A DNA stretch of 64,000 nt from Bacteriovoracaceae bacterium UBA3083 (GTDB taxonomy: Bacteria; Bdellovibrionota; Bacteriovoracia; Bacteriovoracales; Bacteriovoracaceae). The position numbers were made by a program, and so were the translations under genes. Below are positions 26,466 to 35,415 of this stretch, in pieces; the stretch's first letter is position 1; each line of letters opens with the position of its first letter. Location: positions 186,001 through 250,000 of the forward strand of contig DFBJ01000009.1 in NCBI GenBank assembly GCA_002366565.1. The letters are read 5' to 3'. The notes beneath the pieces were generated by a model. It saw only the letters and a program-made list of their open reading frames with translations. It made no database searches and was not told the origin of the DNA.

Positions 26466-27626
26466 ATGAATACAGTGATTGAGCACGCCAAATTAAGTGA
26501 TACTAACGAGTTATTGTCACTCTATTTATCTGTCTACGGTGAAGACTATCCTCTAGATATTGGAACAAAACGCTCTGTTATGGAGGAAGCTCTAGCAAAT
26601 CCGGATAAAAACTACTGGTATGTCATGAGGTGTGAAGACACAAACCAAATTGTCGTTTCAGGAATTATCCAAATTGAAGAAGAGAATAAGATTGGTAAAT
26701 TATCTGGTGTAGCCGTTCATGAGGGATTTAGAAAGCACGGTCTTGCAACAGGATTTATAGGTCATGTTGTAAATGAGGTTTTAAGGGAAAAGAAATTAGT
26801 AAACTCAATATACGCAACAGCTAGAACAATATCTCACTCGTCACAGACTATGTTGATGAAGAATGGATTTATACCTCTTGGCTTCTTCCCAAACTGTAGA
26901 AGAATAAAAACATATGAGACTCTAGCACTATTAGCAATATTTGCTGACGGAGTACTTGATAAAAGAAAAAGACCAACTGTTGTACCAGATTCTGTAGAGC
27001 CTTTTTATACTCTTGTAGAAAAAGAAGTTACTGGAAATGATATTTCTTTTGAAAAAGCTCCTTGTCCAATAAAGAAAGATCATAGATTCCATGATCTCAC
27101 TTCGAAGGAAGGCGAGTTTGAATTTATCTTTGCTAAAAACTTTGTTGAGAAGAGATTTAATGAGACTTTTTCAGAGGATACAGAGTCTGTCTTTTATCCG
27201 TTTCATAAGCCAAATTTACTTATTTCAAATATGGAAGCAGGAATAGAGATATTTGCAGCATTTAGTAAGAAAGATCACTACTGTGTAATGATAACTGCAA
27301 ATAAAAGTATTATGACTCTAGGTGATAAAATTAACAAAATGCTTTTTGCGATGAAAGAGATAGGAATTTATTATGTTGAAACAATGGTTAGATCTGATCG
27401 AAGTGATCCAATCTTTTTTCTAACTGAAAATAACTTTCTTCCATCAGCTGTATATCCTGCTATGAGAGTTGAAGAGGGGTTTGCACAAGACTATATCTTA
27501 CTTGCAAGAACAATGGTTCCTCTCGATTTTAGCGAATTGTCTATTCATAAATCATTTAAACCATATTTGGATCAATACGCTAAGCAATGGATAGATATGC
27601 ATCTCAATATCTTAAGGATAGAATAA
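26466..27626 (+). CDS. GNAT acetyltransferase-like protein
   Basis: A 386-residue protein. Residues about 1-155 form a GNAT domain with the acetyl-CoA loop region (LSGVAVHEGFRKHGLATGF; the usual Q/RxxGxG/A reads RKHGLA) and the following TARTISHSSQTMLMKNGFIPLGF typical of the late GNAT helix. Residues about 210-386 look like a second, degenerate GNAT half (YYVETMVRSDRSDPIFFLTENNF then VYPAMRV). I start it at the ATG at 26466, preceded by GGAG; a GTG at 26439 would add nine residues. The stop overlaps the next start (TAATG). First gene of the lux-like operon; substrate unknown, possibly the acyl product or an amine acceptor. Confidence 0.82.
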   Translation: MNTVIEHAKLSDTNELLSLYLSVYGEDYPLDIGTKRSVMEEALANPDKNYWYVMRCEDTNQIVVSGIIQIEEENKIGKLSGVAVHEGFRKHGLATGFIGHVVNEVLREKKLVNSIYATARTISHSSQTMLMKNGFIPLGFFPNCRRIKTYETLALLAIFADGVLDKRKRPTVVPDSVEPFYTLVEKEVTGNDISFEKAPCPIKKDHRFHDLTSKEGEFEFIFAKNFVEKRFNETFSEDTESVFYPFHKPNLLISNMEAGIEIFAAFSKKDHYCVMITANKSIMTLGDKINKMLFAMKEIGIYYVETMVRSDRSDPIFFLTENNFLPSAVYPAMRVEEGFAQDYILLARTMVPLDFSELSIHKSFKPYLDQYAKQWIDMHLNILRIE

Positions 27627-28780
27627 TGACTAGTATAAAGGTTCCCGATGAGAAATCACTTAAATCTGTAAGTGAGCTTTGCTTGAATGAGTCTCCATAT
27701 AAAGACTATTTGAAATCAGATCAATTATTTTTAGAGGCCATGAAGGAGAATATTTCATGGCACTATAACCGAAGTAGCTTTTATAAGAAGTTAATTGATG
27801 CTGAACAATTAGATATTAATGATTTAAAAGACATTGAAGATATTTCTAAGATTCCATATATCATTGCAAACTTTTTTAAATATCATGAAACTAAATCTGT
27901 ATCTGAAGAAGATGTATACTTACATTTAACTTCCTCTGGTACTACTGGACAAAAGTCGCAGATCTTTTTTGATGAATGGACTATTCAGTCTGCTCAAAAG
28001 ATGGTGGACAGTATTTTTAAATCATATGGCTGGGACTCTAAAGAAAAAACAAATTATCTCTTATTCACATATGAGCCAGAAGAGGGAAGTAAACTTGGAA
28101 CGGCCTACACAGATAATTTTCTTTGTAAGTACGCACCTATAAGTAAAGTAAAGTATGGACTTAGATACTTAGGGAAAGAAGAAGGACATAAGTTTGATGT
28201 CTTTGGTTGTATTGAGGCACTTAAGAGTTATGAAGCTGAGGGCTTGCCTGTAAGAGTCTTTGGCTTTCCAGCATTCTTCTATTTTACACTATCAAAAATG
28301 AAAGAGTTGGAGATTCCTCCTCTTAAACTAAATAAAGAATCTCTTGTCTTCTTAGGAGGAGGCTGGAAAGGTAATCAAGACAAAGCAATTTCTAAAAAAG
28401 AATTTTATGCTTTATGTGAAGAGATGCTTGGGATCCCAAATGAACGTTTGCGTGATGGCTTTGGTTCAGTTGAGCACTGTATTCCATACATAGAGTGCGA
28501 AGAACATAATTTTCATATACCAATTTGGTCGAGAGTCTTAATTAGAGATGTCGAAACTTTAGAAGTATTGTCTGACGGTGAAGTTGGCTACTTAAACCTA
28601 ATCTCTCCATATATCACTTCTGTTCCTGCAAATAATATTTTGATGGGAGATCTTGCGATTAAAAGAAATGATTGTAAGTGCAATCTTGGCACTCCTTGGT
28701 TTGAAATATTAGGACGGGCTGGTATTTCGAAGAATAAAAGTTGTGCTGTTGCTGCAAGCGAACTATTGAGCAAGGTGTAG
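27626..28780 (+). CDS. LuxE-like acyl-protein synthetase
   Basis: LuxE activates a fatty acid as acyl-AMP and then holds it on a C-terminal Cys before passing it to the LuxC reductase. This 384-residue protein has the adenylate-forming P-loop (SSGTTGQKSQ), RDGFGSVEH where the family places the Y/F-G-x-x-E motif, DGEVGYLNL, and Cys373 in the tail (NKSCAVAASELL), the same distance from the C-terminus as the acyl-accepting Cys of LuxE. Length matches LuxE. It overlaps the GNAT gene by one base and precedes the luxC-like fusion by 3 bases. No luxA, luxB or luxD is present, so light production is not implied. Confidence 0.88.
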   Translation: MTSIKVPDEKSLKSVSELCLNESPYKDYLKSDQLFLEAMKENISWHYNRSSFYKKLIDAEQLDINDLKDIEDISKIPYIIANFFKYHETKSVSEEDVYLHLTSSGTTGQKSQIFFDEWTIQSAQKMVDSIFKSYGWDSKEKTNYLLFTYEPEEGSKLGTAYTDNFLCKYAPISKVKYGLRYLGKEEGHKFDVFGCIEALKSYEAEGLPVRVFGFPAFFYFTLSKMKELEIPPLKLNKESLVFLGGGWKGNQDKAISKKEFYALCEEMLGIPNERLRDGFGSVEHCIPYIECEEHNFHIPIWSRVLIRDVETLEVLSDGEVGYLNLISPYITSVPANNILMGDLAIKRNDCKCNLGTPWFEILGRAGISKNKSCAVAASELLSKV

Positions 28781-28783
28781 ATT

Positions 28784-31180
28784 ATGAAAATATTTTTAAA
28801 TGGAGAATACATAGAATCATTAAGCATCGACGAGCTGAGTGGTTCTATATATAGAGCGTTAGATACAAATATTTCTCTCGATACAATAATTAAAGCTATC
28901 GATAGCTTTTCAAAATCACTGAGCGATTTTCCTATAAGTGATGAGGTACGAAATGATATTTCAAGCTTTTGCAGTAAATCTGAATTAGAGAAAAAGCTAG
29001 TATGTGAATTAGGATCGATTGAACCATTTAGTATGGTTAAGAGAAGCTTCAAAGATGATGAGATGGAATCTTATTATCCTTTAGGTACTCTATTACACAT
29101 TACTCCATCAAACTCAGAAGGACTTTCTTTTTTAGCTCTGATTGAAGGACTTCTCTCGTGTAATACTAATGTTTTAAAGTTAAGTCGAAGAGATAGTGAT
29201 ACTTGTTTTAAGCTCGTAGAACACTTGTTGAAATTTGATACAAGTGGGTTACTAAAAAATAAGATAATATTATTACAAGGAAGTGATTATGAACTTTCTG
29301 ATTTAATAAAATTAAGTGATGGTGTTTCTTGTTGGGGTGGCGATAGTGCTCTTAATACAATTAAAGATCTTGTCCCAAGCTCAAAACGATTTATCACATG
29401 GGGACACAAGATCTCATTCTCTTTAATAGACTTAAGTGGAGATTTAGAAAAAAATGCTAACCTCTTGGTTGATGAGATATTACTTAATGACCAGCAAGCA
29501 TGTTCTGCTCCACAGGTATGCTATCTTTTAGACGCAACTTTTAAGGATCTAAAAGAATTTTCTAAACTTCTTAATGAAAGCTTCTTAGTAAATGAAAATG
29601 TATCTGAATTAAAACTTGATATTCAAGAAAAAGCAGAACTCACTAACTATAATCAATTATTGAAATTAGAATCATTAATAGAAAATAAAGAAGTTAAAGT
29701 AGGCGAGAGTCATAAGTGGAGAATATACACTGAAGATGACTCTACATTTAAACCTTCTCCGTTAAATAGAACTATTTGGGTAAAGCCTATAAGTAGTACT
29801 GAAATTTCTTCAACTTTTAAACAGCATAGAGACTATCTACAAACTGTTGGAGTCTCTCTTGACCCGAGTCGTATTCATATAATTTCAGATTTATTAAATT
29901 CTGGTGTTACTCGTATTAGAGATCTTGGAAGAATGCAAGAGTCGTACTCTGGAGAACCTCATGATGGAGAGTATGCTTTAAGACGATTTGTAAAAAAAGT
30001 AAGTGTTGATCTAGGTTTGTTGAAGGATAATTTTAGATTAGATGAGAGAATAGAAAAGAAACAAAATATAGATAAAACTTTAAAAGTAATGAGTAAGGAA
30101 GATTTTCAAAATTTAGATATTGATAAGTCCTGTAATCACTTATTCTTTAGAAGTGGGGGAAGCTCTGGAAAGTCAGCGATCTCTCCTTTTTCTTATAATT
30201 CATATCATATTCAAATGACTGCAGCTGCGGAAGGTCTTTTGGCCGCAGGATTAAACCCTAAAATAGACCGCTGTGCAAACCTCTTTTTTGGAGGAGGTTT
30301 ATATGGTGGATTTATAAGTTTCTTTACAATATTAGAAATTATGGAGGCCATTCAATTTCCTCTAGCGGCATATGAAGATAAAGAGTTTGTTGCAAAATCA
30401 ATTGTAGATCATAAAATTGATACTATCCTAGGAATGCCATCTTATATTATGGATCTTTTTTCTGAGCAGGCTGAAGTATTGAAGAAATCATCAATTAAGA
30501 AAATCTTCTTTGGTGGAGAGCACTTTCCGAATGCTCAGAGAGTGAAGTTAAAAGAAGAATTTGATATCGATTGTATAATGTCTGCTAGCTATGGATCAGT
30601 TGATGCTGGACCTCTAGGATTTCAATGTCCACATTGTGTAGGGTCTGAACATCACTTGAATGAAAGTATTCAACAACTAGAAATCTTATCTCTTGAAAGT
30701 GATGAAGAGGTGGTAGATGGTGAAGTAGGAAGGTTAGTTTTTACTTCTAAGGCCAGAGATACAGTATCAATTGATAGATACGACTTAGGTGATCTTGGTC
30801 GAATAGTTCCAGGTGATTGTGCTTGTGGACGTAAGAATTTGAAGTTTGAATTACTAGGTCGTTATGGGGATATCTTTAGGGCCGGTGGAACATTTTATAA
30901 CTATACAAAGATTCAGCGATTACTTGCTGAGAACTTCTCATATGAGGATATTTTACAGATTACTATCTCAAATACGGAAGGTAGAGATCATATAGATATG
31001 CTTCTAAAGAATAAGGAGATTGATAAGGATTCTTTTATCTCTTTATATAAAGATCTTTACGAAGGACTAGTTCTTGAGAAAACAGTAACTTTGTCTTCAC
31101 GAAGTGCTGATACTGATGAGTTCGTTCATTCTGAAAATAGTGGGAAAATATTAAGAGTTATTGATAAGAGGTCTTTTTGA
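28784..31180 (+). CDS. LuxC-like acyl-CoA reductase fused to a PaaK-like adenylate-forming module
   Basis: A 798-residue two-domain enzyme. Residues about 1-405 are an acyl-CoA reductase of the LuxC family: PLGTLLHITPSN, the catalytic Cys240 (LNDQQACSAPQ) and the C-terminal RIRDLGRMQ with HDGEYALRRF. Residues about 430-798 are an adenylate-forming domain of the phenylacetate-CoA ligase type: RSGGSSGKSA (P-loop-like), ASYGSVDAGPLG, DLGDLGRI, CACGRKN, and LLGRYGDIFRAGG. LuxC is normally a single domain of about 480 residues. The fusion suggests activation and reduction of a carboxylic acid in one polypeptide. Neighbours on either side also activate acids. Product would be an aldehyde (inference). 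Confidence 0.86.
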   Translation: MKIFLNGEYIESLSIDELSGSIYRALDTNISLDTIIKAIDSFSKSLSDFPISDEVRNDISSFCSKSELEKKLVCELGSIEPFSMVKRSFKDDEMESYYPLGTLLHITPSNSEGLSFLALIEGLLSCNTNVLKLSRRDSDTCFKLVEHLLKFDTSGLLKNKIILLQGSDYELSDLIKLSDGVSCWGGDSALNTIKDLVPSSKRFITWGHKISFSLIDLSGDLEKNANLLVDEILLNDQQACSAPQVCYLLDATFKDLKEFSKLLNESFLVNENVSELKLDIQEKAELTNYNQLLKLESLIENKEVKVGESHKWRIYTEDDSTFKPSPLNRTIWVKPISSTEISSTFKQHRDYLQTVGVSLDPSRIHIISDLLNSGVTRIRDLGRMQESYSGEPHDGEYALRRFVKKVSVDLGLLKDNFRLDERIEKKQNIDKTLKVMSKEDFQNLDIDKSCNHLFFRSGGSSGKSAISPFSYNSYHIQMTAAAEGLLAAGLNPKIDRCANLFFGGGLYGGFISFFTILEIMEAIQFPLAAYEDKEFVAKSIVDHKIDTILGMPSYIMDLFSEQAEVLKKSSIKKIFFGGEHFPNAQRVKLKEEFDIDCIMSASYGSVDAGPLGFQCPHCVGSEHHLNESIQQLEILSLESDEEVVDGEVGRLVFTSKARDTVSIDRYDLGDLGRIVPGDCACGRKNLKFELLGRYGDIFRAGGTFYNYTKIQRLLAENFSYEDILQITISNTEGRDHIDMLLKNKEIDKDSFISLYKDLYEGLVLEKTVTLSSRSADTDEFVHSENSGKILRVIDKRSF

Positions 31181-32421
31181 ATAATCGTCTGTTTGAACAT
31201 ATTAAGTTTGTTAGAGAAAATTCTGAGTTCTATAAAGAATTGTATCGTAATGTGGATGAAGATAAGTTCTCAATTTCTGATCTTCCTATTCTTTCTCAAG
31301 ATGCATACTGGAAATGTAACCGATTAGAGAATAATAAAATACTAACGTCAGTTCAGGAGGATGGAGTTGTTTTTAAGAGTGGTGGAACTACAGGTGCTCC
31401 AAAATCTAGCTTCTTCACTCAAGAGGAATGGGAAGTATTCACTGATGATTTCTCTTTTGGAATGAGTCATCTAGAGCTCAAAAAGGGGGATCGTTGTGCA
31501 AATCTTTTTTACTCTGGAGATTTATACGCTTCTTTTTTATTCATAAATAAAAGCGTCGAAAAATTAAAAGAAAAAGTTATTCAATATCCAGTCACTGGGC
31601 AAACAGGTCTCAAGGAATGTCATAAGATTATTGAAGATTTTAATATAAATGTACTCTTTGGTGTTCCTACTTCTCTTATTAATTTAGCGAATCAATTCGA
31701 AAGTTCATACGATCATATTGATCAAATTTACTATGGTGGTGAGCCTTTATTTGAAGATCAAAGAGAAATGCTTGCAAGCAAGTTTCCTCAGGCCCATATT
31801 TCTTCTATTGGTTATGCTAGTGTTGATGGTGGTCAGCTTGGGTATGTTGATAAAACATGCTCATTAGGTGAACATAGAGTCTTTGATAATACTTATATGG
31901 AGATTGTTGATCCTGAAACAAATGAGGTTATTACTGAAATTGGAAAAGTAGGAAAACTTATTTTTACAAATCTTTCAAGAAGGTTAATGCCTATTGTTCG
32001 CTATCCTGTTGGAGATATGGCCTCATGGTCTGAATTTGGTCAGAAGTTTAACCTACTAGGTCGGTCTGACGAAGGCGCAAGAATAGGTCCCGTTACAGTA
32101 TCTAGAGAGGATATTCTCTCTACCTTAAAGAGGATGGGCAGCACTATAGATGTTCAAAGTATACAGCTTGTGATTGGCCGAGAAAATGGCAAAGATTATT
32201 TGCATATATACTTAGGGGTAAAAGTTAAAGATAACCTTAATATTGATGAGTGTATTGAAGAATTTAAGGAAAACTTTTATCTCGAGAGACCTATGTATCT
32301 GAAAGAGAAGAATTCTGAAAATATTGTAGATGTGAAAGTTTCAATAGTTTTAGTTGAAGAGCTCGCGAAGAACCCTAGGACTGGTAAATTAAGATTAGTA
32401 ATCGATGAAAGATTTGTTTAA
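31177..32421 (+). CDS. PaaK-like adenylate-forming ligase
   Basis: A 414-residue relative of phenylacetate-CoA ligase: KSGGTTGAPKS (P-loop), SIGYASVDGGQLG (Y-x-S-x-x-G region), RYPVGDMASW, and LLGRSDEGARIGP. Start codon is TTG at 31177, overlapping the stop of the fusion gene by 4 bases (TTGA), which argues for co-translation. It shares the layout of the fusion's second half, so one may have arisen from the other. Substrate is unknown; an aryl or fatty acid is possible. Confidence 0.85.
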   Translation: MNNRLFEHIKFVRENSEFYKELYRNVDEDKFSISDLPILSQDAYWKCNRLENNKILTSVQEDGVVFKSGGTTGAPKSSFFTQEEWEVFTDDFSFGMSHLELKKGDRCANLFYSGDLYASFLFINKSVEKLKEKVIQYPVTGQTGLKECHKIIEDFNINVLFGVPTSLINLANQFESSYDHIDQIYYGGEPLFEDQREMLASKFPQAHISSIGYASVDGGQLGYVDKTCSLGEHRVFDNTYMEIVDPETNEVITEIGKVGKLIFTNLSRRLMPIVRYPVGDMASWSEFGQKFNLLGRSDEGARIGPVTVSREDILSTLKRMGSTIDVQSIQLVIGRENGKDYLHIYLGVKVKDNLNIDECIEEFKENFYLERPMYLKEKNSENIVDVKVSIVLVEELAKNPRTGKLRLVIDERFV

Positions 32422-32442
32422 GTTCTAAGGATATTCTCAAAA

Positions 32443-32468
32443 CGTGATATTATTAAGTTAGTATCACG
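32443..32468. repeat. Inverted repeat before the HD-GYP-like gene
   Basis: CGTGATA (32443-32449), 12 bases, TATCACG (32462-32468), ending 9 bases before the TTG start. It could be a protein binding site or an mRNA hairpin that affects translation. No T run follows. Confidence 0.4.
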
Positions 32469-32477
32469 GGGTAAAAC

Positions 32478-33839
32478 TTGAAAATTCTATTAGCACAAAA
32501 TAATCACAGAATCAGAGATCGACTTAATCTATATCTAGATAACCTCCCTACTATTGTAGAGGTTTGCGAGGTATCCACATATTCAGATTTAGAAAATAAA
32601 TTAAAAGAAGACTCTAGTATCGATATAACTATAGCCTGCCATTTAGGTTCAACATTTGAGGGCATGAAGATATCTAACACTCTCTTAAAAGATCATAAGA
32701 GTGATCTTATTATCAATACAAGTGAGACCTTAGACGACACTCTTGAGTACAAGGCATTCTCTAAACTTGACTCTAGGGCTAATATTATTCCCAATGATAT
32801 AAACTGTGAAAGCTTTCATTATCTTATTTTAGGTATATTAAATAAAAGAAGAAATATTGATTTCAAATATAAAGAAGAGATTTATAGAAAGGTTCGATTG
32901 TCATACTTTCTTAGGTTCAATAAAGTTCTCTGTGATGTCTTTATAAAAATAAATGAAGATAAATATATCAAGGTATTGAGAAAAGACGATTTCTATTCAA
33001 GAGATGATCTTTATAAGTATCGAGAGAAAAATATAAAATTCTTGTACATACAATCTGAAGACTATGATGAATTTGGTACGAGTTTAGCTGAAACTCCTTT
33101 CCTAATTGAGGATAAGAATTTAGATCCTGAATTCTTAGACGATGCTGTTATTAATACTTTAGATATTGTGCATGAAATGGTTCTTGAGTCAGGTCTCACT
33201 GACGAGGTTATAAACCTGGTTGATTATACAGTTTATCAAATTGAAAATAACTTAGAAACTGATCGGGTACTAGATAGGCTATTGTCTCTTCTAACAAATC
33301 GAAAAGATTACTTATTAGATCATAGTTACATGATTGCTTATTTTTCAAATGCCATTTGCTCTAATATGGAGTGGGACTCTGAAGAGATAAGAAAAAAACT
33401 TAGTTACGCGGCAATATTACAAGATGTTTGCTTGAGTGATGCGACTATGGCGCTAACTATAAATCTTCAAAAAAGTGAGATGATTAATTATTCTGCTGAC
33501 GAAATAGGTTATTACAAACAACATCCACAGCAAGTGGCCAATATTGTCCGAGAGAATAATTCTATTCCTATAAATGTAGACGAAATACTTCTTTCTCATC
33601 ATGAAAAGCCTGAAGGGAATGGTTTTCCTAGAGCTCTCAGTCATCATAGAGTGACGCAGTTATCTGCTCTTTTTATTGTCGCTCATTCTTTTGTTGATGA
33701 GTTATATAGAGAAGAATTTGATTTAAGCAAGATTCCAATTATCTTATTAAGAATGGAGGAGCGCTTCTCTAAAGGAAATTATAGAAGACCAATGGAAGGT
33801 TTACTAAACGTATTTAGATCTTCGCTTGAAGTATTATAA
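32478..33839 (+). CDS. Degenerate HD-GYP domain protein with N-terminal receiver-like region
   Basis: A 453-residue signalling protein. Residues 1-125 resemble a receiver in layout but lack a clear phospho-acceptor. Residues about 245-453 match an HD-GYP domain: His282, QD at 315-316 where His-Asp is expected (AAILQDVCL), His349, His374-His375 and GNGFP at 380-384 in place of GxGYP. Loss of the HD histidine makes cyclic-di-GMP hydrolysis doubtful; it may bind the nucleotide or only proteins. Unusual HD-GYP proteins are known in Bdellovibrio. Start is TTG. It is 56 bases downstream of the lux-like operon and may be co-transcribed. Confidence 0.8.
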   Translation: MKILLAQNNHRIRDRLNLYLDNLPTIVEVCEVSTYSDLENKLKEDSSIDITIACHLGSTFEGMKISNTLLKDHKSDLIINTSETLDDTLEYKAFSKLDSRANIIPNDINCESFHYLILGILNKRRNIDFKYKEEIYRKVRLSYFLRFNKVLCDVFIKINEDKYIKVLRKDDFYSRDDLYKYREKNIKFLYIQSEDYDEFGTSLAETPFLIEDKNLDPEFLDDAVINTLDIVHEMVLESGLTDEVINLVDYTVYQIENNLETDRVLDRLLSLLTNRKDYLLDHSYMIAYFSNAICSNMEWDSEEIRKKLSYAAILQDVCLSDATMALTINLQKSEMINYSADEIGYYKQHPQQVANIVRENNSIPINVDEILLSHHEKPEGNGFPRALSHHRVTQLSALFIVAHSFVDELYREEFDLSKIPIILLRMEERFSKGNYRRPMEGLLNVFRSSLEVL

Positions 33840-33842
33840 ATT

Positions 33843-34682
33843 TTAATAGATTGAGAGATTCATTTCTTCATCAACACCGATCATTTGCCCAACATCCATA
33901 GGGAGCCATGTGTTATCTCCATGTAGAGGTTCGCTACTAAAAATGAGATGATTAATTTTCCCACTCTCTGTAGGGGACTCACACTCTACTGAGAAGTAGG
34001 GACATGTGTCTCTTTCTGAACATTTTACTTTATAAGTTGAGTAGTAGAGTTTCTTACCACCCTGATGGGCCATCATAGTTTTACCATTTGTGATGATAAA
34101 GGTTAAAAATGTTTCTGTATTTTTACCATCATCATCAGGGCAATATTCACCAACAATTTTAGTGAGTTCATCAACTGACTTTTCAATAGCTTCTTGAAGA
34201 ATGTTTATATCGCAATGTCTGTCAGATAGCTCAACCTTCTTACTTAGATTTGTTAGTATGTAGTAAAAAATTATTTCTGAATCAGTGTTTCCTAGGATAA
34301 ACCTTTTTAGGTGAGGTGATACTTCTTCAATAATCCTGTCTCTGTACTTATCAAAGTCTTTGATATTACCATTATGAGCAAAAATCCAATTTCCATATTG
34401 AAATGGGTGAGTGTTTAATATATTCACTGTCCCAAGCGTAGCATTTCTTATATGAGCAACTACTGTTTCTGAGCTAACAATACCTGAAACTTTTTTGAAA
34501 ATAGTATCATTGACAGCAGTCTTCTCTGATCTAATTACATGTGGTGCACCTGCTGTGTAATAGCTTACACCCCATCCATCAGGATGCTTATTGCTCTGAA
34601 CTTCAAGCGCATTTTCAGCACTTATTAAGCTGTGGTGAACCTGACTTTGAATGACTGATCGGAATCCAAATAATCTACACAT
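33843..34682 (-). CDS. Class II glutamine amidotransferase (YafJ-like)
   Basis: A 279-residue N-terminal-nucleophile hydrolase: Cys2 right after the initiator Met (MCRLFGFRS), HPDGWGVSYY, VVAHIRNATLG, HPFQYGNWIFAHNG, and LGNTDSE. This is the DUF/GATase_4 family that includes E. coli YafJ, a putative glutaminase or gamma-glutamyl hydrolase without a fused synthase. Neighbours give no clue to its substrate. It is convergent with the HD-GYP-like gene. Confidence 0.9.
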   Translation of the reverse strand: MCRLFGFRSVIQSQVHHSLISAENALEVQSNKHPDGWGVSYYTAGAPHVIRSEKTAVNDTIFKKVSGIVSSETVVAHIRNATLGTVNILNTHPFQYGNWIFAHNGNIKDFDKYRDRIIEEVSPHLKRFILGNTDSEIIFYYILTNLSKKVELSDRHCDINILQEAIEKSVDELTKIVGEYCPDDDGKNTETFLTFIITNGKTMMAHQGGKKLYYSTYKVKCSERDTCPYFSVECESPTESGKINHLIFSSEPLHGDNTWLPMDVGQMIGVDEEMNLSIY

Positions 34683-34751
34683 TCTCTTAACCTATACTAT
34701 TTATTTTTTTACTTATTATAGCATAGGTTAAGAATGTAGATTAATAGGGAA

Positions 34752-35408
34752 TTATATATCGATTTTAAAGTCAGGATCCCAGGTTGAATGAGGTTCTGAC
34801 CTCAAAAAACTTAATACTGACTTACATTGGAGGCGAATATTTCTAGATTGAGTAGATTTGTTTAGGTGTGAAAGGTTAGAGCATCTCTCTCTAATAATAC
34901 TAGAACTTAGTATTATTGCCATGTGAGTAATCTTAGCAATCAGAGTTGATACTGCCCAAAATCTACCATCTAATGGGACATCTTCCCCAACTTCTTCAGT
35001 TATTAGCTTTAGAAGAATATTGGATGCTGGAGGCCCTAGCTCTTTGGATGAGACAGTATTTGAATCACAAGAAAAGTCTATACTCTCATTTAGAATCATT
35101 CTAAATGTATTGAGTAGGTTGTTACTATTAGCTATAAAGTATTCAAACATAGCAACAGAGAATTGCTCTAAATTCATACCATCTTGGTATAAGTTGTTTA
35201 AGTCTTCTTCTACAAGAGCATGATTATTAATAAATACTTCTAAGTAGAGGTTTTGCTTATTATTAAAGTGATAATTTACTGATGCTAAATTTACGTCTGC
35301 TTCCTTCGCTATATCTCTAACAGAAGTACCATCATAGCCCTTACAACCAAAAAGTTTCAGGGCCACATCTATAATTTTACACTTTGTAGTATTAACCTTT
35401 TTTGCCAT
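34752..35408 (-). CDS. TetR family transcriptional regulator
   Basis: A 218-residue repressor with the N-terminal TetR helix-turn-helix (GTSVRDIAKEADVNLASVNYHF at about 28-49) and a ligand-binding helical C-terminal domain. It is the last gene of the TolC-RND-TetR operon, 7 bases after the RND gene, and probably controls it through the palindromes at 40064-40097 (inference). Confidence 0.9.
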   Translation of the reverse strand: MAKKVNTTKCKIIDVALKLFGCKGYDGTSVRDIAKEADVNLASVNYHFNNKQNLYLEVFINNHALVEEDLNNLYQDGMNLEQFSVAMFEYFIANSNNLLNTFRMILNESIDFSCDSNTVSSKELGPPASNILLKLITEEVGEDVPLDGRFWAVSTLIAKITHMAIILSSSIIRERCSNLSHLNKSTQSRNIRLQCKSVLSFLRSEPHSTWDPDFKIDI

Positions 35409-35415
35409 CTAGTAC

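Noticed and set aside
26466..32421. Bioluminescence operon
   Set aside because: luxA, luxB and luxD are absent from the window, so LuxC- and LuxE-like chemistry alone does not support light production.
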